Below the pieces are notes generated by a model that ran no database searches, was not told the origin of the DNA, and saw nothing but the letters and a program-made list of their open reading frames with translations. A stretch of 45,586 bases of DNA from an uncultured Christensenella sp. (GTDB lineage: Bacteria > Bacillota > Clostridia > Christensenellales > UBA1750), in NCBI GenBank assembly GCA_905193155.1, contig CAJJNQ010000020.1, positions 1-45,586 on the forward strand, written 5' to 3'. The translations under genes were made by a program, and so were the position numbers. Each line of letters starts with the position of its first letter. Positions within the stretch are counted from its first letter, which is position 1. Positions 24,655 through 33,604 of the stretch are shown piece after piece.

Positions 24655-27600
24655 CTACCGGCGCTTCATCTCGTCCAGCAGGTTTTCCAATTCGTCCACC
24701 GCGCTCTCCATCAGCCCCTCCGGCTCACCCGTCTGGTTGAGCGCCAGCAGCGTTTCGGATCGGGTCTGCCGCAGTGAAAGGCGCGTGTCCTTCATGCGGT
24801 TGAGCGAATCGATGAGCTTCTGCCCGTCCACCTTGGTGTAGGGCGAAAAGCGCATCAACAGCTTGCCCATGCGCAGGAACACCAGCTCAATGCCCAGCCT
24901 TGCCGCAAGCCCGCGCAGCAGCGCGATCCACAGCAGGTTTTCCGCCTCCGGCGGCACATCACCGAAGCGGTCAATCAGTTCGTCCATCACATCGCGCCAG
25001 TCGTCGCGGTTTTCGATGGACGCAATGCGCTTATAAACCTCCATGCGCAGCTGCTCTCCCTGCACGAAGTTCGCCGGCAGATACGCATCCACGCGCAATT
25101 CGACCTTGGTTTCGATATCGACGCTCTCCCCGGCTTTGCCGCGCAGATCGTTGACCGCCTCCTCCATCAGCTTGCAGTACAGATCGTAGCCGACGTTGGC
25201 CAGCTGGCCGTGCTGCTGGCTGCCCAGCAGGTTGCCCGCACCGCGCAGCTCCAAATCCCGCATGGCAATTTTGAAACCGGAACCGAATTCTGTGAACTCG
25301 CGGATGGCCGAGAGCCGCTTTTCCGCCACCTCGGTGAGCACCTTGTTGGGCGGCACGGTGAGATAGCAGTAGGCCAGGCGGTTGCTTCGCCCGACGCGGC
25401 CGCGCAGCTGATAGAGCTGAGACAGGCCGAACCGATCGGAATCGCAGACGATCATGGTGTTGGCCGCGGGCACGTCCAAGCCCGATTCGATGATGGTGGA
25501 GCACACCAGCACGTCGAACCGCCCCTCATAGAAATCGAGCATCACATCTTCCAGGCTGTTTTCCTTCATCTGCCCGTGGCCGATGGCCACGCGCGCTTCC
25601 GGCACGAGCTGGCAGATGTGCTCATAAAAGCGGTCGATGCTGCGCACGCGGTTATAGAGAATATAAACCTGTCCCTTGCGCGCCAGCTCGCGCATCACCG
25701 CGTCGCGCACCAGCGCATCGGAAAACTCCGTCACATAGGTCTGCACGGGGTAGCGCTCCTCCGGCGGGGTTTCCAGCAGCGACATATCGCGGATGCCCAC
25801 CATGGACATGTGCAGCGTGCGCGGAATGGGCGTGGCGGAAAGGGTCAGTACATCGACGCTGCTCTTGAGCTGCTTGAGCGCCTCCTTGTGCTTGACGCCG
25901 AAGCGCTGCTCCTCGTCCACGATGAGCAGGCCGAGATCCTTAAAGTGTACATCCTTGCCCAACAGCCGGTGCGTGCCGATCAGGATGTCGATCTTGCCCT
26001 CTTTGAGCTGCTGTAAAATGTGCTTCTGCTCCTGCGCGGTGCGGAAGCGGGAGAGCATCTCGATGCGCACGGGGAAATGCGCAAATCTCTTTTTGACGGA
26101 CTGATAATGCTGCTGCGCCAGAACCGTCGTCGGCACGAGGAAAGCGACCTGCTTGCTGTCCATCACGGCCTTAAACGCCGCGCGCACGGCAACCTCAGTT
26201 TTTCCGTAGCCCACGTCGCCGCAGAGCAGGCGATCCATCGGGTGCGGCTGCTGCATATCCTGCTTGATTTCCTCAATGCACTGAAGCTGATCGGGCGTTT
26301 CCTCATAGGGGAAGTCATCTTCAAAATCGCGCTGCCAGGGCGTGTCGGCAGAGAAAGCATATCCCGGTGCTGCCTGACGCGCGGCGTAGAGCTTGATCAG
26401 CTCATCCGCCATTTCGAGGATTTCGTGCTTGGCGCGGGATTTGCTGCGCGCCCACTCCGCGCCGCCCAAGCGGCTCAGCTTCGGCGGCTTGTTCTCCATG
26501 CCGATGTATTTCTGCACGCGGCTCAGGTTGTCCGTCGGCACATAGAGCGAATCTCCGCCCTGATATTGAATGTGCAGATAATCGCGGGTCTTGCCCTCCG
26601 CCGTCATGCGCTCGGTGCCGGTATAAATGCCGATGCCGTAGCTTTCATGCACAACATAGTCGCCCACCTTCAGCTCCGTAAAGGCCTGAATCTTTTCCCC
26701 CGCCTTGTGGCGGCGGCGCGCGGCGCGCTGGCGCGTGGTGCCGAACAGATCGGTATCGCCCAACACGGCAAAATCCGCGTCCTTGAGTTCAAACCCGCGC
26801 GTCAGCCCCAACGGCATGACCGCCATTTCGCCCGGTGCAAGCGGGTGCGCTTCCTCCCGGAAGGAGACGGAAATTCCTTTTTCGCGCAGCGTTTCCACCA
26901 GGCGTTCGCCGCGCGCCTGTCCGCCGGAGAGCATCGCCACGGCATATCCTCTGCGGGCATAATCGCGCAGCTGCTCGGCCAGCAGAGCCGTCTGCCCCTG
27001 AAAATCCGGCGCCTGACGGGTTTCGATGGTGACGCTTGCGCAGAGCTTCAAATCCGGTATGCCCACGGCCAACAGTCCCATGGTCACACTGCGGCGCTTT
27101 TCCAGAATGCGGATAAAGCCGTCCCAGCTGTCCATCAAGGCGGACTGCCCCGGGAAACCCTCCTGCCGTTCCAGCGCGTTTTCCAGCTTGGCAGCAAATT
27201 CCAGCCCCATGTTGACCGCGCGCTCACGCAAGCGGCCGGCTTCATCCAGCACAACCAGCTCCGGGTCGAAGTAATCGCTGAAAAACGCCGGTTTCTCATA
27301 CAGATAAGGAATCAGGTTTTCCAGCCCTTCGGGGCGATGCCCCAGTTTCAGCGCGTCGATGGTGTTGCTGCGCGCCGATCCGTCCGACGATCTGCGGATC
27401 ACCGCACCGTCTGCGGGCGCGGCATCCTCTACTTCGTTCTCTTCATCGGTCAGCCAGGGCACCTCGCTTTCCGGCGTGCGCTGCACAGGGCCGCTGTTTT
27501 TGACCTCGGCTTCCAGCGCGCGCGCTGCCCGCAGCAGGGCATTGCCGTCCGCCGCGGCTTCGGTCGCAGGATAGATCACGCAAGCCTCGTCGGCGGGCTG

Positions 27601-28239
27601 GGAGCGCTGGGTCATCACGTCCAATTCGCGCACAGAGTCCACTTCGTCGTCAAACAGCTCGATGCGCCATGCGGTCATCGACTGCACGGGATAGACGTCC
27701 AATATGCCGCCGCGCACTGCAAACTGACCGCGCGCTTCGACGGTTTCCTGCCGCACATAGCCCATCTCGGCCAGCAGCTTGGAAAGCTCGTCTAAATCAA
27801 CCACATCGCCCGCGTCCAGCTTCACAATGCCGCGCCGGAATTCCTCCACCGGCATCAGCGGAATGAGCAGCGCCTCGATAGGCGCGCAGACCACCTGCGC
27901 CTGCTCGTCCAGCAGTCTGCCCAGCACCGCGATGCGGCGATGCACCAATTCGCGGCTCTCTGCCGCCATGTGGTAAAAGGTCAATTCGCGCGCCGGGAAG
28001 TGCAGCGCCGATACACCGCTGCGAGAGAGATCCTCCGCCATGCGCAGCGCCGCTTGATCGCTGGGCGTGACCACGAGCGTGCGCCGCCCCTGCGAGAGCG
28101 CCCCGGCGAGCACGGTGCGCGCCCCCTCGGTCAGGCCGAACACTGCTGCGGTCTTGCCTATATTCTTTTCGACCGCCTGCACCAGCGCCTGATAGCCCTC
28201 CGTTTTGCTCAGCGGCTTCAAAAACAAATCAGAAATCAT
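24655..28239 (-). CDS. mfd: Transcription-repair coupling factor Mfd
   Basis: 1194 residues. ATP-driven translocase that removes stalled RNA polymerase from damaged DNA and recruits UvrA. Order: UvrB-homology region (LFLKPLSKTEGYQALV onward, about 1-300), CarD-like RNA polymerase-interaction domain near 520-580 (VGDYVVHESYGIGIYTGTERM), RecG-like translocase with Walker A GDVGYGKT (674-681), DEEQRFGVKHKE, TLSATPIPRTLHMSM, the GRVGRSNRLAYCYL motif and a TRG motif region (QLANVGYDLYCKLME), and a C-terminal domain that masks UvrA binding. ATG at 28239 with GGAGGAG. Between a histidine phosphatase and the foldase. Confidence 0.97.
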   Translation of the reverse strand: MISDLFLKPLSKTEGYQALVQAVEKNIGKTAAVFGLTEGARTVLAGALSQGRRTLVVTPSDQAALRMAEDLSRSGVSALHFPARELTFYHMAAESRELVHRRIAVLGRLLDEQAQVVCAPIEALLIPLMPVEEFRRGIVKLDAGDVVDLDELSKLLAEMGYVRQETVEARGQFAVRGGILDVYPVQSMTAWRIELFDDEVDSVRELDVMTQRSQPADEACVIYPATEAAADGNALLRAARALEAEVKNSGPVQRTPESEVPWLTDEENEVEDAAPADGAVIRRSSDGSARSNTIDALKLGHRPEGLENLIPYLYEKPAFFSDYFDPELVVLDEAGRLRERAVNMGLEFAAKLENALERQEGFPGQSALMDSWDGFIRILEKRRSVTMGLLAVGIPDLKLCASVTIETRQAPDFQGQTALLAEQLRDYARRGYAVAMLSGGQARGERLVETLREKGISVSFREEAHPLAPGEMAVMPLGLTRGFELKDADFAVLGDTDLFGTTRQRAARRRHKAGEKIQAFTELKVGDYVVHESYGIGIYTGTERMTAEGKTRDYLHIQYQGGDSLYVPTDNLSRVQKYIGMENKPPKLSRLGGAEWARSKSRAKHEILEMADELIKLYAARQAAPGYAFSADTPWQRDFEDDFPYEETPDQLQCIEEIKQDMQQPHPMDRLLCGDVGYGKTEVAVRAAFKAVMDSKQVAFLVPTTVLAQQHYQSVKKRFAHFPVRIEMLSRFRTAQEQKHILQQLKEGKIDILIGTHRLLGKDVHFKDLGLLIVDEEQRFGVKHKEALKQLKSSVDVLTLSATPIPRTLHMSMVGIRDMSLLETPPEERYPVQTYVTEFSDALVRDAVMRELARKGQVYILYNRVRSIDRFYEHICQLVPEARVAIGHGQMKENSLEDVMLDFYEGRFDVLVCSTIIESGLDVPAANTMIVCDSDRFGLSQLYQLRGRVGRSNRLAYCYLTVPPNKVLTEVAEKRLSAIREFTEFGSGFKIAMRDLELRGAGNLLGSQQHGQLANVGYDLYCKLMEEAVNDLRGKAGESVDIETKVELRVDAYLPANFVQGEQLRMEVYKRIASIENRDDWRDVMDELIDRFGDVPPEAENLLWIALLRGLAARLGIELVFLRMGKLLMRFSPYTKVDGQKLIDSLNRMKDTRLSLRQTRSETLLALNQTGEPEGLMESAVDELENLLDEMKRR

Positions 28240-28275
28240 GCTTCTCCTCCGCGTTCCCGTCCGCGCTTGTTGGGA

Positions 28276-28812
28276 TCAATCCAGTTCGTATTCCTCCAAC
28301 TGACAGTTCGGCGCGGAATAGCGAACGAATTCTTCGTTGGTCATGTCCTCAAAATAGGTGTGAATCACGCGGCAAACGCCGCCATGGCAGACAAAGAGCA
28401 CATTGCCCGGCCCTCCCGCAGCGCGCACCTCGTCAATGAGCGGATAAAGCCGCGCCGCCAGCTGCATCATGGATTCCCCGCCGCCGGGATAGCGGCGTGC
28501 AAACTGGCTCTTGCTATACAAAAAGCCCTCAGCTTTCACATCTTGCCCTTCGTAGATTCCGTAGCACTGCTCGATGAGCCGCGGCTCGGTCTCCAGGGGC
28601 AGATTCAGCTTCTCCGCGATAAAGCCCGCCGTCTGCTGCGCGCGGCGCAGGGGCGATACGAGAATGCGCGCAATGCCCTTTCCCGCCACTTGTTCCGCCA
28701 GCACCACCGCCTGCTTCTTTCCCTCTTCGGTAAGTTCCAGATCGGTTCGGCCACAGATGCGCCTCTCAGCGTTCCACGCCGTCTGCCCGTGCCGGGCAAC
28801 ATAGAGTTTCAT
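28276..28812 (-). CDS. Histidine phosphatase family protein (phosphoglycerate mutase-like)
   Basis: 178 residues of the branch-2 dPGM-like phosphatase fold. RHG motif with nucleophile His8 (YVARHGQTAWN), GRTDLELTEEGKKQA, VSPLRRAQQTA with a phosphate-binding Arg, acid Glu in LIEQCYGIYEG and second His in FVCHGG. The size fits cytoplasmic phosphatases such as CobC or sugar phosphatases rather than glycolytic mutases. Start ATG at 28812. It stands between pth and mfd, 11 nt from pth; the substrate is unknown. Confidence 0.9.
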   Translation of the reverse strand: MKLYVARHGQTAWNAERRICGRTDLELTEEGKKQAVVLAEQVAGKGIARILVSPLRRAQQTAGFIAEKLNLPLETEPRLIEQCYGIYEGQDVKAEGFLYSKSQFARRYPGGGESMMQLAARLYPLIDEVRAAGGPGNVLFVCHGGVCRVIHTYFEDMTNEEFVRYSAPNCQLEEYELD

Positions 28813-28823
28813 GCTTTTCTCCC

Positions 28824-29387
28824 TCAGCCGTTATACTGTGCCATGGCTTTGTCCACGCCGTCCGCAATCACGGTGCGGATCGCGTCCGCTGCGCGCGTGA
28901 AGGCGTCGAACATGAGCTGGCGCTGCTCCGGCGGGTATTTTCCCAGGACATGGGCAGCCAGTTCCTGCCCGGCGTGCTCCGGCTTGCCGATGCCCACCCG
29001 CACGCGCGGGAAGGCCTGCGATCCGGTCAGATAGACGATGTTGCGCATGCCGTTGTGCGTGCCCGCGCTGCCGTTGGCGCGCACACGCAGCTTGCCCGCT
29101 GCCAAATCCACATCGTCATAAACGATAATGACGTGCTTGGCGTCCACTTTATACCAGTTCATCAGCTGCACAACCGCTTCTCCGGATAAATTCATATAGG
29201 TCTGCGGCGCGGCGAGCACCGTCTTCTGCCCGGCGATATTCCCTTCCCCGGTCAGCGCCTTGCAGCGGGATTTATTGATCGGTATGTTTTCCTGCTGGCT
29301 GAGCACGTTCAGCACATCAAAGCCTACATTATGGCGCGTGTGCTCGTATTTCTTTTCGGGATTGCCCAATCCCACCACAATATACAT
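28824..29387 (-). CDS. pth: Peptidyl-tRNA hydrolase
   Basis: 187 residues. Releases tRNA from prematurely dropped peptidyl-tRNA. Motifs: VVGLGNPEKKYEHTRHNVGFDVL with catalytic His19 and Asn10, QTYMNLSGEAV, VYDDVDLAAGKLRVR, GTHNGMRNI (Asn), FPRVRVGIGKP. ATG at 29387 lies 1 nt after the glmU stop and uses GGAGGG inside glmU; the 88-residue upstream extension in this frame overlaps glmU and is rejected. Conserved glmU-pth-mfd order. Confidence 0.97.
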   Translation of the reverse strand: MYIVVGLGNPEKKYEHTRHNVGFDVLNVLSQQENIPINKSRCKALTGEGNIAGQKTVLAAPQTYMNLSGEAVVQLMNWYKVDAKHVIIVYDDVDLAAGKLRVRANGSAGTHNGMRNIVYLTGSQAFPRVRVGIGKPEHAGQELAAHVLGKYPPEQRQLMFDAFTRAADAIRTVIADGVDKAMAQYNG

Positions 29388-29388
29388 C

Positions 29389-30759
29389 TTACAGCTTGCC
29401 CTCCGCCTTGCGCGCGGCAACCCAGCCTTCCAGGTTTCCCTGACGGCTGCGCGCGATGGACAGCGCTCCGGCCGGGACATCCTTCGTGATGGTGGAGCCG
29501 GCGGCGATATACGCGCCCTTTTCAATGCGAACAGGCGAAACAAGGTTGACGTTGCAGCCGATGAATGCGTCATCCTCAACGGTGGAGCGATGTTTGCGCT
29601 TTCCGTCATAGTTGGAAAACACCACGCCGCAGCCAAGGTTGATGCGCTCACCCAGGTCTGCGTCTCCTACATACGTCAGATGTGAAACCTTGGTGCCATT
29701 GCCGATGTTGGCGTTCTTAATCTCCACAAAGTCGCCGATGCGGCAGTGATCGCCAACGTGCGCCTTGGGCCGCAGATAGGCGTTCGGGCCGACGGTGGTG
29801 CCGCTTCCAACTGTGCATTCGATCAGCACGGAAGATTCAACCGTCGTTTCGTCGCCCACCGCCGCGTCCTTCATGCGGCAGTTGGGCAGAATCGTGCAGC
29901 GCGCGCCGATGCAGGTATTGCCTTGCAGCGTGCAGCCGGGGTAGATCACGGTGTCCTCCCTGATCGTCACGCCCGCTTCAATATAAGTGCGCTCCGGGTC
30001 GATCATCGTCACGCCGCCGCGCATCAGGTTTTCATTGATGCGGCGACGCATCTCCTTCTCCGCCGCGGCCAGCTGCACGCGGTCATTGACGCCCATGCAG
30101 TCCGCCATCGGCACCGTCACAGCCGCAACGCGCTTGCCGTCGCCGTTCAGGATCGCCACCGCATCCGTCAAATAATATTCCTTTTGATTATTGTTGTTTT
30201 TTAGACGAGGCAACGCCGAAAGCAGCGCCTGCATCTCAAAGCAGTAAACCGAGGCGTTGATTTCCTTGACCGCAGCCTGTTCGGGGGAGCAATCGCGCTG
30301 CTCGACAATAGCCTGCACACTGCCATCCGCACTGCGGATCACGCGGCCATAGCCCTGCGGGTTTTCCGCCGCAGCGGTGAGCATCGCGCACGCTGCGCCG
30401 TTTTCCACCGCATCACCCAGCGCCGCAATGTCCTCTTTCTTCAGCAGCGGCATATCACCCGCCAGCACATAGACCTTGCCTTCCTCCAGGAACTGCTGCG
30501 CGCTCATCACCGCATGGCCGGTGCCCCAGCCGGTGGATTTATCCTGCACGGCAAAGTCCACGCCGTCGCCGATGTGCTCGCGCACGCTTTCCGCGCCGTG
30601 GCCCACGACCACAACCGGTCGCTCCACGCCCAACTCCCGCACGAGATCCAGCGGATAATCGATCATCGCCTTTCCGCAGATGGGATGCAGAACCTTATGC
30701 AAAGAGGATTTCATGCGCGTGCCTTCGCCCGCGGCCAACAGAATCGCCGTCGTATTCAT
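29389..30759 (-). CDS. glmU: Bifunctional GlmU (N-acetylglucosamine-1-P uridyltransferase/acetyltransferase)
   Basis: 456 residues. Makes UDP-GlcNAc for peptidoglycan. The N-terminal nucleotidyltransferase shows LLAAGEGTRMKSSLHKVLH and VLAGDMPLL; the C-terminal left-handed beta-helix begins near residue 250 (hexads such as VTIREDTVIYPGCTLQGNTCIG) and holds the acetyl-CoA site (TYVGDADLGERINLGCGVVFSNYDGKRK). ATG at 30759 with AAGGAGAG. First gene of the glmU-pth-phosphatase-mfd row. Confidence 0.97.
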   Translation of the reverse strand: MNTTAILLAAGEGTRMKSSLHKVLHPICGKAMIDYPLDLVRELGVERPVVVVGHGAESVREHIGDGVDFAVQDKSTGWGTGHAVMSAQQFLEEGKVYVLAGDMPLLKKEDIAALGDAVENGAACAMLTAAAENPQGYGRVIRSADGSVQAIVEQRDCSPEQAAVKEINASVYCFEMQALLSALPRLKNNNNQKEYYLTDAVAILNGDGKRVAAVTVPMADCMGVNDRVQLAAAEKEMRRRINENLMRGGVTMIDPERTYIEAGVTIREDTVIYPGCTLQGNTCIGARCTILPNCRMKDAAVGDETTVESSVLIECTVGSGTTVGPNAYLRPKAHVGDHCRIGDFVEIKNANIGNGTKVSHLTYVGDADLGERINLGCGVVFSNYDGKRKHRSTVEDDAFIGCNVNLVSPVRIEKGAYIAAGSTITKDVPAGALSIARSRQGNLEGWVAARKAEGKL

Positions 30760-30875
30760 CGCATTTTCTCTCCTTCATTAGTTTTTTAGCCTATTTATTT
30801 TACCAGCATACCGCCTGTTTATCAAGCCGATTCGCTTCTGTTCCTGTATAACTTCCCTCATGAATTCCGGCGGCA

Positions 30876-30911
30876 CAAAAACAGCTGCGGAAATCGAAAG
30901 CTCCGCAGCTG
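30876..30911 (-). terminator. Intrinsic terminator of the duplicated-domain gene
   Basis: Minus-strand stem CAGCTGCGG / CCGCAGCTG extended by one A-T pair, 10-nt loop, followed by TTTTTGTG. It lies 14 nt beyond the stop at 30925 and before the glmU promoter region. Confidence 0.9.
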
Positions 30912-30924
30912 ATGGACGTCCCCA

Positions 30925-31986
30925 TTATTCCGCTTCGCCGGCATAGCGGCCGAGCAGTTCCAACGTGCGCATGCCGAAGGCCACCGTGCCGATTTTTTCA
31001 TACGGGATGCGCAGCGGCTCGTCCGTCCAGCCGCCCAGCTCGTCAAATATGTCCAGCGTCACCGCGCGTTCCGTCGTCTCACGGATTCTGCCGAAGTAGA
31101 ACTCCTCTCTGCAATCCGCTTCCGTTCGGCTGATCTCCACAAACCGGCGCTGCGATTTCAGCGCTTCCAGCATCTCACGCCAGCCGCTCATCGGGAGCAG
31201 CGGGGCGGCAAGCTGGGCTTTCAGTCCCTCTTCGCGATAGACCGCATCCGTATAATCCGGGCGCAGGCACACGTTTTTCAACGCAGACGTCGCACCGATC
31301 TCGTAGCCGTCGAGCAGAAAATCCTCCGCACAGGCTGCAACATACAGATTTCGTGTTACCGCGACGGGATAAACCTGCCGGATGAACCCGCTGCTCTCCA
31401 CGTCGCAGAGAACTTTCTGCCGCATTCCGGCCAGCAGCGTTTCCGCAGGGGTATTGCCTACCTCGGTAAGCTCCGCCGGAGCAAGCCTTCTATCCAGATA
31501 TTTTGCGGTCAGGCGCGTCACCCGGTCACCGATCACCATCCGCTCCATCTCTTCATATGGAATGCGGTACATCTTCCCCCGCCAGTTTCCGTCCTCCTGG
31601 AATTCGTCCAGCAGCACCCCCTGCTCATCCACCTTCTGGATAAACGCCATGACGGGCGTTTTTTCCAGATAGAGCAGCACCGGCTTTCCGCTTTCGCAAA
31701 CATCGCGGCAAAGCGTCTGCCAATCGTTCAGATCAAACCCGGGCCAGTCGGCTTCCGCCTGATTCTTTACGCCTTCGCGCTCCACAATCTGTCGAAACAA
31801 ATCGTTTTCCTCCAGCGGAGCAATCTCCTCCGCCGCATCCGGCCGGGTGACGAGATACCCTTCCAGCTCAAAGCCCGCCACGGACGCAATCGCCAACAGA
31901 CCGTCCGAAGGAATGGAATACCCCTCCGTCTCCGGAAAAAAGTCGTCCTTCCAGATGATTCTGCACATTGTTTTCCCAATATTCAT
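30925..31986 (-). CDS. Protein with duplicated Sm-like/beta-barrel domain, unknown function
   Basis: 353 residues, no signal or membrane segment. Two related segments are visible: about 103-170 (GKPVLLYLEK, FIQKVDEQGVLLDEFQEDGNWRG, YRIPYEEMERMVIGDRVTRL) and about 286-350 (RRFVEISRTEA, YFGRIRETTERAVTLDIFDELGGW, LRIPYEKIGTVAFGMRTLELL). Each has strand-turn-DEF/DIF-D-W-(Y/L)RIPY-E-I, suggesting an internal duplication of a small beta-barrel. ATG at 31986 with GGAGAGG; the ORF's MAWRGL prefix lacks a site. Preceded by purR on the same strand. No name is offered. Confidence 0.8.
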   Translation of the reverse strand: MNIGKTMCRIIWKDDFFPETEGYSIPSDGLLAIASVAGFELEGYLVTRPDAAEEIAPLEENDLFRQIVEREGVKNQAEADWPGFDLNDWQTLCRDVCESGKPVLLYLEKTPVMAFIQKVDEQGVLLDEFQEDGNWRGKMYRIPYEEMERMVIGDRVTRLTAKYLDRRLAPAELTEVGNTPAETLLAGMRQKVLCDVESSGFIRQVYPVAVTRNLYVAACAEDFLLDGYEIGATSALKNVCLRPDYTDAVYREEGLKAQLAAPLLPMSGWREMLEALKSQRRFVEISRTEADCREEFYFGRIRETTERAVTLDIFDELGGWTDEPLRIPYEKIGTVAFGMRTLELLGRYAGEAE

Positions 31987-32002
31987 AAGTCCTCTCCATG
32001 CC

Positions 32003-32036
32003 AATACCCCGGCAAAGCGCGCTCTGCCGGGGTATT
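32003..32036 (-). terminator. Probable terminator after purR
   Basis: Perfect 12-bp stem AATACCCCGGCA / TGCCGGGGTATT with a 10-nt loop, 17 nt after the purR stop. On the minus strand no U-tract follows, so it could be a transcript-stabilising hairpin rather than a terminator. Confidence 0.5.
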
Positions 32037-32052
32037 GATTTGAACCCTTTTC

Positions 32053-32883
32053 TCAGTTGTTCTCGCTCAGCCAGGCGGCGGGACGCACGACCGCGCCCTG
32101 CTGTGCATCCATTGCATCGGACACCACAAACAGCGAGCGGATGTCGTCATAGATGCGGGGCGCACCTTCCTTGCGGCGCTCCACCATCACGCCCACGCCC
32201 ACAGTGGTGACGTCAAATTCCTGCATCAGCTCCACCATGCCGCGCACGGTGCCGCCGTCCTTTGTAAAATCGTCCACAATCAGCGCCTTCTGGCCGGGGC
32301 GCACCGCGCGCTTGGCCAGCGACATGGTTTTCATCTCTCCGCCCGCGCCGGAAATATAGTTAATCGTGACAACCGATCCCTCAAACGCCTTGTGATCGCG
32401 GCGCGCGATGACCAGCTGCACGCCCAGCGCACGCGCCACCATCAGCGCAAAGGGAATGCCCTTGGTTTCCACCGTCAGCACAAAGTCCGGATTCTGCGCA
32501 TAATAGGGCGCGGCCATGATGGCGCCCAGCACCTCCAGCGTGTCCGGCTGGGAAAGAATGTCCTGAATGTACAGGAAATTGCCCGGCAGCACGCGGCCCG
32601 GATCGGACAGGCGGCTGCAGAGGTTTTCAACATATTCCAGTGCCTTGTCGGGAACCATGGTGGGTAGGAACTTCACGCCGCCTGCCGCGCCGGTCACGGT
32701 TTCAATCTGCCCCAGGCCAAACTGGCGGTAAACCTGGCGCAGCAGCTCGATGTCCTCGCTGATGGTGGACTTTGCCGCGTCGAACATCCCGCAGAAATGG
32801 CTCAGCGTAAAGATGTGATTGGGCGACGCGGTCAAAATCCGCGCCATCGCGCCGATGCGCTCGTTTCTCTTGATCTTATCCAT
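32053..32883 (-). CDS. purR: Purine repressor PurR (Bacillus type)
   Basis: 276 residues. Winged-helix N-terminal domain (MDKIKRNERIGAMARILTASPNHIFTLSHF, FDAAKSTISEDIELLRQVY) joined to a phosphoribosyltransferase-type domain with the PRPP loop ALIVDDFTKDGGT (about 200-212). PRPP is the inducer in B. subtilis. Start at ATG 32883 (MDKIKR) with GAGGGG; the MRKKTYI extension lies over the promoter. A PurBox-like CCGAACATT sits at its own start point, so autorepression is expected. Confidence 0.95.
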   Translation of the reverse strand: MDKIKRNERIGAMARILTASPNHIFTLSHFCGMFDAAKSTISEDIELLRQVYRQFGLGQIETVTGAAGGVKFLPTMVPDKALEYVENLCSRLSDPGRVLPGNFLYIQDILSQPDTLEVLGAIMAAPYYAQNPDFVLTVETKGIPFALMVARALGVQLVIARRDHKAFEGSVVTINYISGAGGEMKTMSLAKRAVRPGQKALIVDDFTKDGGTVRGMVELMQEFDVTTVGVGVMVERRKEGAPRIYDDIRSLFVVSDAMDAQQGAVVRPAAWLSENN

Positions 32884-32900
32884 GGTATCCCCTCGCAAAC

Positions 32901-32920
32901 TCCGAATGTTCGGAACATTA
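32901..32920 (-). promoter_or_regulatory. PurBox-like operator of purR
   Basis: Minus strand CCGAACATT (32905-32913) fits the PurBox CCGAACWWT. A second, weaker inverted copy CCGAATGTT on the plus strand (32902-32910) overlaps it, giving the palindrome CCGAATGTTCGG. It covers the predicted transcription start. Confidence 0.7.
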
Positions 32921-32926
32921 GTCTCT

Positions 32927-32956
32927 ATTATATACGTCTTTTTCCGCAAAATGCAA
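32927..32956 (-). promoter_or_regulatory. Promoter of purR
   Basis: Minus strand: TTGCAT (32951-32956), 18-nt spacer, perfect TATAAT (32927-32932). Confidence 0.65.
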
Positions 32957-33001
32957 GGGGTTTACATATTTTTTATTCAGATTTTGCCCTCTGTTTGCCG
33001 T

Positions 33002-33030
33002 TTGTATTTTGCGGCGCAATATCGTATAAT
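33002..33030 (+). promoter_or_regulatory. Promoter of the flavodoxin gene
   Basis: TTGTAT (33002-33007), 17-nt spacer, perfect TATAAT (33025-33030). A CCGAAC motif follows at about 33043, at the transcription start. Confidence 0.65.
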
Positions 33031-33038
33031 AAGGAAAG

Positions 33039-33070
33039 CGTTCCGAACGGATTTCTTTCCGTTCCGATTC
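33039..33070 (+). promoter_or_regulatory. CCGAAC-type sites in the flavodoxin leader
   Basis: CGTTCCGAACG (33039-33049) is an odd palindrome containing the PurBox core CCGAAC, and CCGTTCCGATTCC lies about 20 nt downstream. The core matches the purR operator, but the WWT tail of a PurBox is missing. Confidence 0.35.
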
Positions 33071-33100
33071 CATCCGAGCATCCCATAAGGAGGGATTCAC

Positions 33101-33583
33101 ATGTCCGGAAAGCTTGTCGCTTTCTTTTCTGCCAGCGGCGTGACCGCCGCCCTTGCGCAGCGCCTGAGCCGTGCGGCCGGAGCGGATCTTTTCGAGATCA
33201 AGCCCGCCGTTCCCTATACGTCTGCAGATCTTGACTGGACCAACGCCTCCTCCCGCAGTTCCGTGGAAATGAAAAATCCCGCCTCCCGCCCCGAAATTGC
33301 GGAAAAGCTGCCGAGCATGGCGGATTACGACGTGATCTTCCTCGGCTTCCCGATTTGGTGGTATGTCGCGCCCACCATCATCAACACCTTCCTGGAAAGC
33401 TACGATTTTTCCGGCAAGACCATCGTGCTCTTTGCCACTTCCGGCGGCAGCCCTATGGGGCGCACACTTGAAATTCTCCGTCCGCTCTGCAATGCCTCGG
33501 TCAAATGGCTTCCCGCCAAAATGCTCAACGGCGCAACGGACAGCGACCTGAACGCCTGGTTGAAAAGCCTGAAACTGGATTGA
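33101..33583 (+). CDS. Flavodoxin family protein
   Basis: 160 residues. Flavodoxin-like fold: SASGVTAALAQRLSRAAGADLFEI (phosphate loop), GFPIWWYVAPTIINTFLESYDF (isoalloxazine-binding WW loop), VLFATSGGSPMG. Similar to the flavodoxin_4/NAD(P)H oxidoreductase-type group that carries FMN. ATG at 33101 with AAGGAGGG. Short gap to murC (21 nt), so co-transcription is likely. Electron partner unknown. Confidence 0.9.
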   Translation: MSGKLVAFFSASGVTAALAQRLSRAAGADLFEIKPAVPYTSADLDWTNASSRSSVEMKNPASRPEIAEKLPSMADYDVIFLGFPIWWYVAPTIINTFLESYDFSGKTIVLFATSGGSPMGRTLEILRPLCNASVKWLPAKMLNGATDSDLNAWLKSLKLD

Positions 33584-33604
33584 TTTTTAGGGGAGGAAAA
33601 CCCA

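Noticed and set aside
26020..27795. Antisense open frames over mfd
   Set aside because: Shadows without domains; mfd has full family motifs.
29388..29651. Extension of pth upstream to 29651
   Set aside because: Overlaps the C-terminal beta-helix of glmU; family starts at MYIVVGLGNP.
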